Assembly (NCBI GenBank): GCA_023376005.1
Contig: CM042157.1
Span: 54,143,012-54,207,011 of the forward strand
DNA length: 64,000 nt
DNA from: Doryteuthis pealeii
Lineage: Eukaryota; Mollusca; Cephalopoda; Myopsida; Loliginidae
Reading direction: 5' to 3'
Below the pieces are notes generated by a model. It was not told the DNA's origin and searched no databases. It saw only the letters and a list, made by a program, of their open reading frames with translations. Below are positions 1-10,224 of the stretch, piece after piece (the first letter of the stretch is position 1; each line of letters opens with the position of its first letter). The translations under genes and the position numbers were made by a program.

Positions 1-493
1 GTGTATATATATGTATGATGATTCTGTCTATCTGTATGATGTATGTGTAATATATATATATTTTATAAAAAATGAAGAAAAAAAACACAAGTTTCATTGA
101 CGAGTGATGTTTAATAAGCCAATGCTGCAGTGTTTCAGTTTGTTTAACACATCTTCATCAGGGCCTTCGTTTGTTTAAAGAAAAAGAAATTATTAGTGAA
201 CAAAAGTTTGCGAGCCTCTGCTTTTGGTATGTGGCAAATTTTGTTGATATTCAAATAGGTGAAAAAGATATACTTTAAAATTTCAAGTGATGTTGGTATC
301 CCCATTTAAACTGCATGGCGTAATTTTTTCCAGAAAATTGTTGGAAATAATTTTAGTGAATGAAAAAATACCTTATTTGATTGAGTATTAAAAAAAGAAA
401 AAATTAAAATTAATATTATTGATGAATTTTGTGATGTTTTAACACGTTTAACTAGGTGAGGGGATAAGTTATAAAATACTCTATCAATATTCG
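1..493. other. AT-rich stretch, nothing assigned
   Basis: A short (TA)-rich start is followed by ordinary AT-rich sequence. I see no open frame with recognisable protein similarity, no tRNA boxes and no clear repeat termini here. Confidence 0.6.
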
Positions 494-795
494 GCCAGGC
501 AAGTGCAGGAGAAGTGTATTGAGCAATGGTTCCCCTGTATCAGGTTTTTTGTTGATTTCACAAAAGCTTTGATACAGTTAACAGAGATGAACTTTGGATG
601 ATACTGGGAAAAATAATGCGTGCACCAATATTTGTGAATATGCTCAAGCGGTTACACAAAGGTACAAAAGCTAGAGTTGTCCTGAGTGATAGGTTGTTGT
701 GTAAAATTCCAATAGATAATGAGGTTAAGTAGGGAGATGTCTTGACCCCCAACACTATTCTCAATATTCTTGTCTGTAATATTAGATCACATGTT
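494..795 (+). pseudogene. LINE reverse transcriptase fragment, broken
   Basis: The plus strand encodes part of a non-LTR retrotransposon reverse transcriptase. Reading from 494 gives ARQVQEKC-like residues, then motif A (FVDFTKA, catalytic Asp codon 554-556). One base is missing near 567-572, so motif A's AFD continues in another frame with TVNRDELW. Further on comes the motif-B-like region ending VK-stop-GDVLTP, where a tag codon at 730-732 stands where the family has the Gln of KQGDV. The upstream domains and the YADD motif C are absent. A frameshift plus a stop make it a dead copy. It probably belongs to the same LINE type as the 3' ends at 16028 and 3331; that link is inference from family knowledge. 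Confidence 0.75.
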
Positions 796-878
796 CCAGC
801 ATTGTGAGATGGATGTTCTTTTGGAATTCAGAACCACAGGAAGAATTTGAGAAGATTCAACTTCAAGTTGAGGACATC
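796..878. other. Junction sequence between two element fragments
   Basis: Unassigned sequence between the reverse transcriptase relic and the KLERI repeat. A decayed continuation of the LINE is possible. Confidence 0.35.
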
Positions 879-1142
879 TTACCCAATTCTTACTACCTCC
901 CAATACCAATTCCTACGAGACACCTGAAGCATCCCATCAGTTTCATACCTGAAGATGGCAGATGGACATGCTGAAAGTGCTCGTAATGAAACCTTTGGTG
1001 GATTGCTACACCAGTTCCACCCTGACATTAAAAAGATGGCCAGAAAATTAGAAAGGATCGAACAAAAACTCGTCTGACATGCATCGTCAGTACAGTTTAA
1101 TGAAACATGTTTAAAAGAAAAAATGCTGCCAAAATACACTTA
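879..1142 (+). repeat. KLERI repeat, copy 1
   Basis: A dispersed protein-like repeat seen three times in this window. The shared core reads ESARNETFGGLLHQFHPD, then KKMARKLERIEQKL, ending [11 protein letters not shown] on the plus strand. This copy is interrupted after the KLERI segment (tga at 1075-1077). It ends exactly where the (TA)n array begins at about 1143. The other copies are at 11314-11505 (minus) and 11700-11860 (plus). The basic, charged segment followed by an LPKY motif could be the region before the polymerase domain of a Penelope-like or other retroelement, but I cannot assign the family. Confidence 0.6.
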
Positions 1143-1617
<475 letters not shown>

Positions 1618-1619
<2 letters not shown>

Positions 1620-1845
1620 AATTCCTTCTGCAGCAACCTTCAGCTAATTCATATCAATTCTGTGACAATGCATGTGGGTCTACTGCAGGTCTGAGTAGCC
1701 ATATGAGAATGTGCAGAGTTAATATCAATGCCAAATACACTACTTCTATTTGTCATTAATGCAGCAGGACTTACAAGGGTGAATTTGGTCTGAGGAGTTA
1801 CACAAGTTCCCATGGGTGCTATTTTGCAAGATTGAGAAGATAGCC
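1618..1845 (+). pseudogene. LINE ORF C-terminal zinc-finger fragment
   Basis: Directly after the (TA)n array the plus strand reads TIPSAATFS then a stop. A shifted frame reads [18 protein letters not shown], and after another stop CSRTYKGEFGLRSY..SHG. Paired Cys/His finger-like motifs of the form C..C-x-S-GL-SH at the very end of ORF2 are known from a molluscan LINE type. Stops and a frameshift show that it is inactive. An ordinary C2H2 gene is unlikely because there is no linker or repeated full finger. Confidence 0.5.
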
Positions 1846-1875
1846 TTCTTATGTAAAGAATGAACATTCACTATA

Positions 1876-1960
1876 TCTATTATTATACTAAAGCTGAGTG
1901 AATCAATAATTGTTTTCTAAAGGTTTTTTTCCTGTTTAGTTTAATGACACAAAATTCATA
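1876..1960 (+). mobile_element. Possible Helitron 5' end
   Basis: The sequence A|TCTATTATTATACTAAAG at 1875-1893 has the A|TC start and AT-rich lead typical of Helitron left ends, on the plus strand. I could not find a matching terminal hairpin plus CTAG downstream, so this is a tentative solo or broken end. Confidence 0.25.
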
Positions 1961-2410
1961 CTAAAATATTCCTTATTTCTAGGATTGAGTTATGTTTGAA
2001 AAAAATTCCATTTTAATTCATTCAAATTAGTCCTAATTTGTAAATAAGAAAAATAAAACCTGTTCCTTACTTGCACATTCTGCCTGTCACTTTCCCCCTC
2101 TCTATGTATAACTCCTCATTATATATGTTAGTTTCTCTGTGCGCGTAAAGAGAGTGATTGTAGAAGTTCGAAACATATTTGTATGTTAAGTTTCAGCAGC
2201 CATACACCCACTAGATTCAATGAAATTCCTAGAATCAGGTCCATTTAAATTTAAATTAGGTCAAAATCTTACAAAAAGATTTTAATGTTTTTTTAAAAAA
2301 TTCTCCTGACATACTTTTAAAATTTTTTAAAGATTTAATTCGCTTTGCAAACTCACTTTTTCCTAATACCCAGAGCTCAATGGTTGACCCAACAGGTCAT
2401 GTTTTATTTA

Positions 2411-2411
<1 letters not shown>
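1961..2411. other. AT-rich stretch, nothing assigned
   Basis: Contains a pyrimidine-rich patch near 2085-2105 and a small GCGCG patch near 2140. No coding or repeat call can be supported. Confidence 0.5.

Positions 2412-2460
<49 letters not shown>
2412..2460. repeat. (TA)n(TG)n microsatellite
   Basis: About 34 bp of TA dinucleotides followed by about 14 bp of TG dinucleotides. Confidence 0.95.
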
Positions 2461-2829
2461 TACTTGGATTTCCTTCCTATAGATTTATCATTTAATGATA
2501 TCATTTAAAATGTGAAAGGTGTGAAAGAAATTCTAATTAATGTTTGGCATCAAATAATTAGAAAATTATCTAGCTTCAAATCAATCATTAAAAGATGAGT
2601 AAAAATTAGGGAAAAGACAGAAAAAGACCATAGAACCTCCACCACCATCACTCACACCTGTCCCTGCCATTGACTTCATCCTTATTTCTCTGACCCATTT
2701 TTCTGTCAACTACCGGGTGTCCTTATAGGTAAGCATCACAACTGAATCGATTAGAAAATATGGTTTTACAAAATCCCAGATGTATAAATAAATAAGAGTT
2801 TTTAAGAAACATATGCATACATACATACA
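2461..2829. other. AT-rich stretch with (CATA)n at its end
   Basis: No gene seen. A short (CATA)n run at 2812-2832 leads into the following MITE. Confidence 0.5.
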
Positions 2830-3120
2830 TACACTGGATGTTTCAGAAAAATTTATATGATTTCATAATAACTAATAACTTGACCAATTCTTCTTGTTCA
2901 GATGTGTAGTATGTATAGAAACAATTCAAAATTTGAAATATGTTTAATGTTTCTTTCTTTTCAGGTATAGAAATGTCATTCACTGGAAGACAAAAGGATT
3001 TAAAAAATTAAACATAGAATTATAAGCTATGCATGCTGTTAAAATTTGAGATAATTTGAATGAGAATTGGTCAAATTATTAGATTACAAAATTATATTAA
3101 TTTTTCTGTAACACCCTATA
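2830..3120. mobile_element. GTGTTTCAG-type MITE with long inverted ends
   Basis: The left end reads TACACTGGATGTTTCAG and the right end is the inverse of TATAGGGTGTTACAG. Each is followed by the matching segment AAAAATT..ATAATTTGACCAATTC, so the ends form inverted repeats of roughly 100 bp with mismatches. TA at both outer edges fits a Tc1/mariner-like target. There is no open frame, so it is non-autonomous. Related ends occur at 10325-10442, 14672-14765 and 62545-62770. A further inverted end follows at 3121-3160, suggesting a nested or tandem insertion. Confidence 0.6.
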
Positions 3121-3180
3121 CATCTGAAATGATATCAAATTTTTTGAAACACTATATATATATATATGTATATATATATG
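3121..3180. repeat. Adjacent MITE end plus short (TA)n
   Basis: Inverse of TATAGTGTTTCAAAAAATTT, matching the outer flank of the same MITE family, then about 25 bp of (TA)n. Confidence 0.45.
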
Positions 3181-3268
3181 TTGGTCTTGGTCTGATGATT
3201 GCAATGGTAAGAAACTAACAGTCACTGAGTGCTGTTAACTCTGTGTCTACACTATTCTAACAGATCCC
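3181..3268 (-). repeat. Repeat W fragment
   Basis: Contains GATTGCAATGGTAAGAAACT followed by AACAGTCACTGAGTGCTGTT and the TAACTCTGTGTCTACACTAT end. The same modules recur at 8345-8425, 19795-19975, 37205-37340, 42800-42885 and 60240-60475. See the 60240 copy for the family description. Confidence 0.6.
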
Positions 3269-3278
3269 CCCTCTCTCT

Positions 3279-3330
<52 letters not shown>
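3269..3330. repeat. (CT)n(TA)n microsatellite
   Basis: A CTCTCTCC tract and about 48 bp of TA. It directly abuts the 3' end of the minus-strand LINE fragment that follows. Confidence 0.95.
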
Positions 3331-3333
<3 letters not shown>

Positions 3334-3456
3334 CATCAGGTCATGGCAATACCACAGATTTCCTTGACTCTCTCTCATCATCTGTCCCTATTGGCCATTG
3401 TTCCTGGTTAGTTCTCTAGATGGCATCCAGTGTCTGCACAGAGCTGGTTCATGTAA
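3331..3456 (-). pseudogene. LINE ORF2 3' end fragment
   Basis: The minus strand reads NQLCADTGCHLEN, then MANRDR and ERVKEICGIA with two stops. This is the C-terminal tail of a non-LTR element seen also at 8677, 13894, 16028, 17620 and 49058. The sequence ends at CATGACCTGATGATT and passes straight into (TA)n at 3330, so on the element's own strand the TA tract is its 3' tail. Confidence 0.7.
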
Positions 3457-4490
3457 GACCTTCAAAAAGAGCTTCAGATGTGGATTTTAGGTCCAAAAGG
3501 TTAAGTTACAGAACCTTTGACAATACTGAATCAAAGATATTTAATTTTGCAATTAAAATGGGAAGAATCCAACTGCAAATGAAGAAGAGAGTGAAAGAAG
3601 ATAAACAGATTGCAAATTGAACCATGAATAAGGAATGTGTGGGAAGAGGCTGAGGTATGTATTTGTTCAGCTTGAACATTTTGAAAAATGAATATCTAGA
3701 TGAGGAAGATCTCCAATTCCAGCTTGCACAATTGGAGAGGCAGAAAAAGAAACCATAGAAAGGTAGCAGGCATTATCAATGATTCAACATTTGTGGGAAT
3801 TGATTTCGGATAATACAGGTGTGGTTTGATGAATAGATGTAGCACATTTTGTCATGCAAAACATCATATTGCTAAAAGACATACAGGTAGAAAATTTATC
3901 AACTTGTTGTGTTGTACCCTTCTCTTACATTTAGCCTCATGGCACAAGATCACAATATTGTCAACTGGTTCTTTATTTTATATTTATCTTCTTTATTGGC
4001 CAGCGCTCAACTCCTCACTCATTCTGTTCTTGTCGTCTAATTATGTTTCTCTGTCACTGCTCTACCAGTTACCATTTTGTTATTCTTTTCATCATCTTGT
4101 TATCATTTCTTCTCAGACAGTATGATGAATATTGAAGACTATGATGACATTTTCATTTTACCAACTGGCTGGGTCAGGAGTCTGAGCATAATTGAAATAG
4201 ATCTGTTCCAGTGGATGAGTTCTCACTAATATTTATTAAGGTCATTTCGTTTCTAAACTTCTAGTGTCGTTTGATCATTGACACTCTTCCATTAAGAGCC
4301 ACGAACAACCTCTACAGTGATTGCCATATGCCCCAATAGTTTTTTCCACCCTATTTTAAATTACTACTCGACTCGACAATAATAGAACACAAATTTATTA
4401 TGTAGTAAACTGTAGTCATAAAAAGGAAAGATGCTATTTCTGTTGTGTACTGTTTCTTCTTATCATTATTATTTAACTCCTTCAGAATTT
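3457..4490. other. Unassigned, with small broken frames
   Basis: The plus strand has short open pieces: about 66 codons at 3420-3620, overlapping the LINE tail, and about 99 codons at 3826-4125. The second starts with a Cys/His-rich piece, CSTFCHAKHH..RHTG. It then becomes a hydrophobic low-complexity stretch. I recognise no family and treat these as relics or chance. Confidence 0.4.
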
Positions 4491-4749
4491 TCACACCCAC
4501 CTTAACTGGTGGTCTTTCACTGGAGGCTGAGTGATAGCAAATCTCCTCAGGTCTCCAGGACTCTTGAGTATTTTAGCTGATTTCAACAATGCTGTTGTTT
4601 GGATGGTCTCAATTATTTCTCTGATTTCCAATTCATCCGGGCTCTTTTCCAGACCCTTGGAGACTCTTCCAAGGGCACCAATTACATGGCCTACAGTTTT
4701 TTCAGTTCTCTGGCCTAGTCCAGGTATTTGTTTATCTTTTTGTTTTCTT

Positions 4750-4786
<37 letters not shown>

Positions 4787-4893
4787 GCTCTTCAATCTCT
4801 GCTAATCTTCTTGGTTGGCTGAGTTGGAATCTCTTTATGGTTTCTTCTTCATCAGGTTGTATCTGGAGTATCAGGTGTTGTATTGCTCTTGTA
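4491..4893 (-). pseudogene. GALG-type LINE ORF C-terminus, open frame
   Basis: The minus strand is open from about 4893 down to a tga at 4491-4493 (about 133 codons, no ATG needed). It carries EEETIKRFQLSQPRRLAEIE, an in-frame run of 11 AAT codons (poly-Asn, 4752-4784), KQIPGLGQRTEKTVGHVIG, then GALGRVSKGLEK and IETIQTTALLKSAKILK. The GALG-x-V-x-K-x-L segment followed by IQ-x-TALL-x-(S/T)A-(R/K)-ILR is the ORF end of a non-LTR retrotransposon type widespread in marine invertebrates. The ORF is truncated upstream: an in-frame tga lies near 4908. It is a fragment, but its uninterrupted frame suggests it is fairly young. Confidence 0.65.
4752..4784. repeat. (ATT)11 microsatellite inside the LINE frame
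   Basis: Eleven perfect ATT units. The length is a multiple of three, so the minus-strand frame around it is preserved. Confidence 0.95.
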
Positions 4894-4908
4894 AATAAAT
4901 TTGGGAAT

Positions 4909-5754
4909 AATCAAAATTAATTACAAAATCCAGTGAAAGTCACCCATCAAATAGAACTAATTGTTTGTACAGAAAGTTAGGACCTACGTATATCAAATTG
5001 TCTTTAAATTAACCAGTAACACTTAAATGCAGCAATCAATGTTGAGTTCTTCTGTTGTTTATTGTTGCCTATTGTATATGGCAGAATATTGGAAAAACCA
5101 AAAATGTTGTTTATCATGCAGGTTTGCAAGTTATGAATAGACAAATTATATTGATGTTTTGATGAAAAATGTTGTTTAAGTTTAATAAAATTTAATATGT
5201 ATCCAATATATAATATGACATTGTTGGTCCAAATGAAGAGCCTTTCCGTGGGAGCTAGCTTAATTGCTGCCCATTATGGGTGGCAATTAAATTGCCACCT
5301 ATGAAGGGCTTTTAAGCTAGTTTTTAATAAAAAGAAAAGGAGCAGAGTAGACCTAATCTCTTGGGGTTCATTTTAGGTGCTTGTAGCCATCATAGTAAGT
5401 ATACATCATAGAATATTACTGAATAAATATTTATCCTGTATTATTTTTACAAAATAATATTGTAGTATTTAGAGACACTGTTTATGTTGTAACCTTCTAA
5501 ACGTTGCCAAAGTTATGACAACCAAATTATTCTCATGAAAATGCCAGCCAATAACCATACAATCTTTCTTCTATACAGATAAGATTTTGGCATGTAATAT
5601 TAAAAAATAGATTGTGGTATTAATAATGCATTAATGATAATGCACGTGAACACAGAGGTAAATTTAGATAAGGGAATATCTATATTAATAACTGGGAAGT
5701 TTATTTTTCTCTTCTCTATAGACAGTTAAAGCTTTTGATGTGGAGTTACCAAAT
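4909..5754. other. AT-rich stretch with one imperfect inverted repeat
   Basis: At 5235-5312 an imperfect inverted repeat surrounds TGCCCATTATGGGTGGCA. Left GAAGAGCCTTTCC pairs with right GAAGGGCTTTT, suggesting a decayed fold-back element. Nothing else can be assigned. Confidence 0.4.
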
Positions 5755-5852
5755 TTACAATGTATTTTTATACTGAACATTATTTACTATGCATTTTTAT
5801 AGTAAACATCATTTGCAATGCATTTTTATAGTAAACATCGTTACAATGCATC
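5755..5852. repeat. About 31-bp tandem repeat, three units
   Basis: The unit CAATGCATTTTTATAGTAAA plus CATCATTTG occurs three times, the first unit diverged. It abuts the fold-back element on its right. Confidence 0.75.
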
Positions 5853-6256
5853 TATTTTTGTCTGTAAAATGATATCTAGAGCTTCCCTACTACTAAAAAT
5901 TGGTTTATAAAAGCATTTTCGACCATGAAATCCAAAAATGCTATCAAAAAAATTTTAAAGTTAACCCATTTTAAGTTATTGATGATTTCTGGCACTGCAT
6001 CTATGACAATTTTTTTTCTATTATTATTTCACATATACTGAACATTATTTATACCAAAAAGATAGTTTGATATTTTCTTAGAAACAAAGCTACAACATCA
6101 GTTAAAATTTTGCAAATCAAAAATCATTAATAACTTAAAATTGGTTAACTTTAAGACTTTTTTGATAGTATTTTTGGATTCCTTGGGCTAAAATGCTTTT
6201 ATAAACCAATTTTTAGGAGTAGGGAAGCTCTACAACTCATTTTACAGACAAAAATA
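5853..6256. mobile_element. Fold-back element with about 136-bp inverted ends
   Basis: The left arm 5853-5988 begins TATTTTTGTCTGTAAAAT. The right arm 6121-6256 ends with its exact inverse. Inside, segments such as CTTCCCTACTACTAAAAATT and AAAAATGCTATCAAAAAAAT recur inverted with scattered mismatches. About 130 bp of unrelated sequence separates the arms. There is no coding capacity and no clear target duplication, so this is a non-autonomous fold-back or MITE-like element of moderate age. Confidence 0.75.
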
Positions 6257-6485
6257 AATTACCAAAAAGTCGCCATTTTTCATGATCCCCCACCCAAATT
6301 TGGAGAATTATGTCAGTTTTTTAGAATCAACATAAATAACTCTGCCAATTTTTTGAATTGGAAACTCAAATTTTGGGGATTACCTAACTTTATTATAATC
6401 TACACTTGGAAAAAAATTCAGAAAAATTGAAGGGGGTGGTTGACATGTCCTGGATGATTTGATATGGAATTACCCATGAATCAAT
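6257..6485. repeat. Dispersed module ending GAAGGGGGTGGTTGACATG
   Basis: The end of this stretch (6428-6472) closely matches 37103-37148: GGGGGTGG.TGACATG followed by GATTTGA.ATGGAATTACCC. The rest resembles unassigned AT-rich repeat sequence with AATTTTGGGGA patches. Confidence 0.5.
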
Positions 6486-6489
6486 TTGT

Positions 6490-6650
6490 TTTCCCCACCA
6501 GCTTTGAGAAAATAGTAGAACCGATTTGGTTCTTTAGCCTTGGTTAGGTAGCCAGTCTAGGAGAAAGAAAACTGAATTCAAATTATACTTTGCTTGAAAA
6601 TTGACCTTATGTCACATCCTGCTTGTGGTGGAGGGGTTGGGTAAATAAAA
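6490..6650 (+). mobile_element. SINE B fragment (3' part)
   Basis: Carries the body and tail of the tRNA-headed SINE defined at 13558: TTTAGCCTTGGTTAGGTAGC, CAGTCTAGGAGAAAGAAAAC, CTGAATTCAAAT, CACATCCTGCTTGTGGTGGA and GGGGTTGGGTAAATA. The tRNA-like head is missing, which fits 5' truncation or decay. Confidence 0.7.
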
Positions 6651-6722
6651 AATAAGATAATAAATATTGTGAATAATTATCTTAGTAAAATAAATATGTT
6701 TATTTTTATTCATTTGAAGTTT

Positions 6723-7245
6723 GAAAATGTGGTTATGTCTTGCAGTAATATGGCCTTCAATAAATTTTTGTTTGTTAGAAACTCCAATCTGAATGAGAGA
6801 CTACCCACCCGTGAGGAACCAATATTTTTTATGTCAAAAATTTAACTTGAATCCAATAAGTACAATTAATAATTTGGTAGCTCCACGTGAAATTATTTAG
6901 AGAACAAATAACTCTTAATCAGAAATAAACAGAAATCAGTTTGAGCTATAAAAAACAAAATTGCTAATTTTTTTTTTTTTTTTTTTTTTGAAAATGTTGT
7001 TGTCTTGCAGCAAGATGACCTTCCATTGATTTTTGTTTGTTAGAAACTCTTATCTCCAAGGGAGTCTCTTTCCTTCGCATGAGAAACTAATATTTATTTT
7101 GTGTTAAACCCTTTATTTGGATCTAATAAGTGTGAATACCAAATTTTGTAGCTCAACATCAAATTGTTTAGAGGACAAACAAACTCTTCTTAATTAGTAA
7201 TATATTATATATAGTTGAAATAAACAGATATCAATTTGTATTTTT
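6723..7245. repeat. 267-bp tandem duplication, diverged
   Basis: Copy 1 starts GAAAATGTGGTTATGTCTTG at 6723 and copy 2 starts GAAAATGTTGTTGTCTTGCA at 6990. Shared landmarks are TTTTTGTTTGTTAGAAACTC, the CCAATAAGT/TCTAATAAGT region and GAAATAAACAG. A 21-base T run at 6970-6989 marks the junction. The copies differ by many substitutions, so the duplication is old. Each copy has a TCTTGCAG that looks like a splice acceptor, but no open frame follows. Confidence 0.75.
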
Positions 7246-7497
7246 ATAAACTTATAATTGTTTAAGCCTAAACTGCTGACTTTCTTCTCTTATTGAAGTC
7301 AAACATTGAATCATATTCTTTTCAATTTTATCAACAATAGATTTACTTAGTTGATTGTAGGAAAACATTTAACCTTTATTTATAGAGATAAAAAATAGAT
7401 ATTTTTTGTCAAATGTTTTGGTTAAGTCTATATATAAAATTTCATAATGTGAAAATTCCTAGACATCTACTGATACTTAAAAAAAAGAAAATAAGGC

Positions 7498-7499
<2 letters not shown>
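7246..7499. other. AT-rich stretch, nothing assigned
   Basis: No gene or repeat recognised. Confidence 0.5.

Positions 7500-7547
<48 letters not shown>
7500..7547. repeat. (TA)n microsatellite
   Basis: About 45 bp of TA dinucleotides. Confidence 0.95.
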
Positions 7548-7548
<1 letters not shown>

Positions 7549-7664
7549 AAATATTTTATGTAGGGTACCAAATTTAATGATCACCACAAACAATCCAATT
7601 GTTTTATTCATTAGGAGTGAATCTGGTCAGCTAGCTAAACAGTTTTTTTTCTTAGCTCTTTTTA

Positions 7665-7905
7665 CACATATTTGCTTTGAATGATTCCACGAGAAAATTT
7701 AAGGGTCCCAAGTAAAGCCATCTAACTCCTACCTTGTAACCTTTCCTGTGTAATTTGTTTTTAAGAAACTACTGAAATGTATTTACAGTTAGCTTGAAAT
7801 GGTGTGGGAAGAAAAAAGACAAATATTGCGACGCATGGATATGATTTTACTGCGTCCTTTTATATTTTTGTGTGTCAGGGATGCAGGATACGTACCTATC
7901 AGCAT
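7665..7905 (+). repeat. Repeat E, copy 1
   Basis: About 240 bp present again inverted at 21355-21655. Shared blocks are AAGCCATCTAACTCCTACCT, TGAAATGTATTTACAGTTAG, GCTTGAAATGGTG and ATGATTTTACTGCGTCCTTT. In both copies the TATCAGCATC end is joined directly to a microsatellite, here (ATCT)n(TA)n. No protein is recognised. Confidence 0.8.
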
Positions 7906-7932
7906 CTATCTATCTATCTATCTATCTATATA

Positions 7933-7965
<33 letters not shown>

Positions 7966-7966
7966 C
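7906..7966. repeat. (ATCT)n(TA)n microsatellite
   Basis: (ATCT)n at 7906-7928 grading into (TA)n up to about 7965. Confidence 0.95.
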
Positions 7967-8259
7967 TGTATGTGTATTTGTGTCTATTCTAAAACTAAAA
8001 TCTAATCAATCTATGAAGCCATTGGCTACTTATTATAAGGTCCTTCATGATATTGGTTCTTCTGTTTTTGTGAAGAGTTCTAATTAATATTTCATAGTTA
8101 TGAATGTTATATTGGGAATTTGGATGATAAAAAAGAATGACATTCAGCATGAATACAAGCTCTATAAAATTGACATTCATTTGCAAATTGTACTGGAAGT
8201 TGTCCTATTCTCTTGGAGCTTTTTAAGTGTATTGCTCTATTTTTTAAAGATTATTTAAT
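7967..8259. other. AT-rich stretch, nothing assigned
   Basis: A 63-codon minus-strand frame lies here but is not recognisable and is probably chance. Confidence 0.45.
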
Positions 8260-8281
8260 AATATATATATATATATATATT
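8260..8281. repeat. Short (TA)n
   Basis: About 20 bp of TA dinucleotides. Confidence 0.9.
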
Positions 8282-8344
8282 TTAATAACATAACTATATT
8301 AATGAAGAGGGCTTTACTATACATATAAGGGACACTCACCTTGT

Positions 8345-8425
8345 AGAGCACTACTTGGTCCTACAATTGCATTGGTAAGAAATTAACAGTCACCAAGTAC
8401 CATAGACTTTACACTATCCTAACTT
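8345..8425 (-). repeat. Repeat W fragment
   Basis: ATTGCATTGGTAAGAAATTA then ACAGTCACCAAGTACC and the ACACTATCCTAAC end match the 3181 and 60240 copies. Confidence 0.6.
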
Positions 8426-8640
8426 TATATATAAGGTTGTTGGAAAAATAATTGTAGTTTTCCACCATTAATCTTAAAGCAATATATTTTAGCTTAGAAT
8501 AAAATATATCAAAAAAAGAACCATTAGAATGTATGTTTTGAAGACCCTCTCTTACAGGAGGTTGTCAAGATGCTTGAAAAAGTGTTAGTCTCTTAGGGAA
8601 TAGTATGGTTGTATTTATCAAATCCTTCCATTACAAACAA

Positions 8641-8676
8641 GATGCAACACACAAGGTCAATTTTTAAGCACAGTAT
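8641..8676 (-). mobile_element. SINE B 3' tip
   Basis: GATGCAACACACAAGGTCAA followed by TTTTTAAGCACAGT matches the 3' end of SINE B. It is joined directly to a LINE 3' end, pointing to nested or adjacent insertions. Confidence 0.45.
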
Positions 8677-8862
8677 CATCATCAAGAAATGCCAATGGCA
8701 CAAATTGCAGAGACTCTTTTTTGCCATCTGTTTCTGTCTATCATTAATCGTAGCATGACCTCTAGGCAGAGTCCTTTGTCTGCACAGAGCTGATGAATGT
8801 AAATTTTTGATGATCAGCCAATACTTGCTTGTCCATGGGTAGTAGTCCATAAATTCATCCTT
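8677..8862 (-). pseudogene. LINE ORF2 3' end fragment
   Basis: The minus strand carries the same LINE tail as 3331 and 16028: the CTCTGTGCAGACAAAGGACT region corresponds to QLCADT. It continues through the GAGACTCTTTTTTGCCATCT counterpart to CATTTCTTGATGATGAT. Many substitutions; inactive. Confidence 0.6.
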
Positions 8863-8924
8863 ACTTCTAGAGTGCCTAACGTATTTTGTTTGTCTTACAG
8901 ATTTCCATAAGATCAGTGTCCATA

Positions 8925-9080
8925 GTGGTGTATAATTAGTTTGAATTCAGATTTATTTTTCCTTTTCTTAGACCAGTTGCTATACCAAGGGATACAGTCA
9001 GTGTATTCTAATTTACCCATAGCTGGAAGGAGAGTACTTGGATTCTCAAGGATTTACCAAATCTCATTTATGCTTACTTA
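8925..9080 (-). mobile_element. SINE B fragment (body)
   Basis: TTTGAATTCAGATTTATTTT, TTAGACCAGTTGC and TTTACCCATAGCTGGAAGGA match the SINE B body in minus orientation. Head and tail are not seen. Confidence 0.6.
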
Positions 9081-10224
9081 GCAATCCCAGCACTTTTGTT
9101 GATTTTGATGGATATTGACAAATTCAGACCTTAATCAGTTCAACATGCAATTTCTCACGTATTTCTGCTCTAAACTTTAAAAATATTTGTATGGTTGGAA
9201 AGAAAGTAAAATAATCTTTCTGAATATGTAATTTGTATGTGTTTTTATCCATTGAATTATTTTTTTCAGTGAGTTAAAACAGTATTTTGCTTTGAACAGC
9301 CGAAAATGTGAAATATGAAGTTTTTTCCGAGACTAAATTTTACACGTTACATTTTTTTGCAAAATTAAAGTGGCTAATCTTTATCAATATTCTTGAAATT
9401 GTACACTCAATTAGAAGACACTTAGTTTAAAGTTTTTATTTTAATGAAATAAGCTATTCATTATAAAATTAAGTCAACAATGAATAATTGTAGTGAAAAT
9501 TTCATCAAAATCAGACAATTCCACGATTTTTAGTAATAGTTTGAAAATTTAAAAAAAAAGAAAAAAAAATTATTATGAACTTTGCCACTACCTAAAATAC
9601 AACATAGCAGGTATTTAACAAAAAATGCTGATATCTGTACCTCTTATTCTTTGAATAATGGGTTACAGCATAGAGATACATATAATTTGAGTGCATAATC
9701 AGAAAGAACATACAATTTTACATGATGCCAAGTTTCATCAGAATTACTCCAAAAATAAAGAAATGGTGAAGAAATTACTGAATTTCTTGTTTTGAATTGG
9801 TCTGTGACTTGACATTTTTTTGAGCAAGATCATGTCCACTTTTGTAACCCCAATTTTGGAGCTTTAAATTCTCATAACTTTGAGGATATTTGCATAATTC
9901 AAACAGTTTTAAACTCCATTTACAGAGTTATTTAACTAATGTGATTAAATAACAATTACCTCAAATAAAAAAAAAATCAACTAGGAATGCTGCATGTGGG
10001 TTAGCAAGGCAGTTTTGCAGATCAATTACTACTGAGTAGTGAGGAAAACAGAAGTATGATAGTGATTTTGATCTGGGTACATTATATGCATGGTATCTGG
10101 GTACTTTTGATACACCCCTTATTTTTGAATCTGTGCATGTATTGATCTGCATAATCCAACTATATTAAACATCTGTTTAATCTTAAGTAAATTGAATTCA
10201 GGATGTTTTAACTTTTTTTTTCCA
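9081..10224. other. AT-rich stretch, nothing assigned
   Basis: Contains segments such as GAAAATTTCATCAAAATCAG and CCCCAATTTTGGAGCTTTAA that resemble common intronic repeat debris. TTTTGCAGATCAATTACTAC near 10012 also occurs inverted near 26115. No gene seen. Confidence 0.45.

Noticed and set aside
3826..4125. C2H2 zinc-finger gene
   Set aside because: One Cys/His cluster without proper finger spacing, followed by low-complexity hydrophobic residues.
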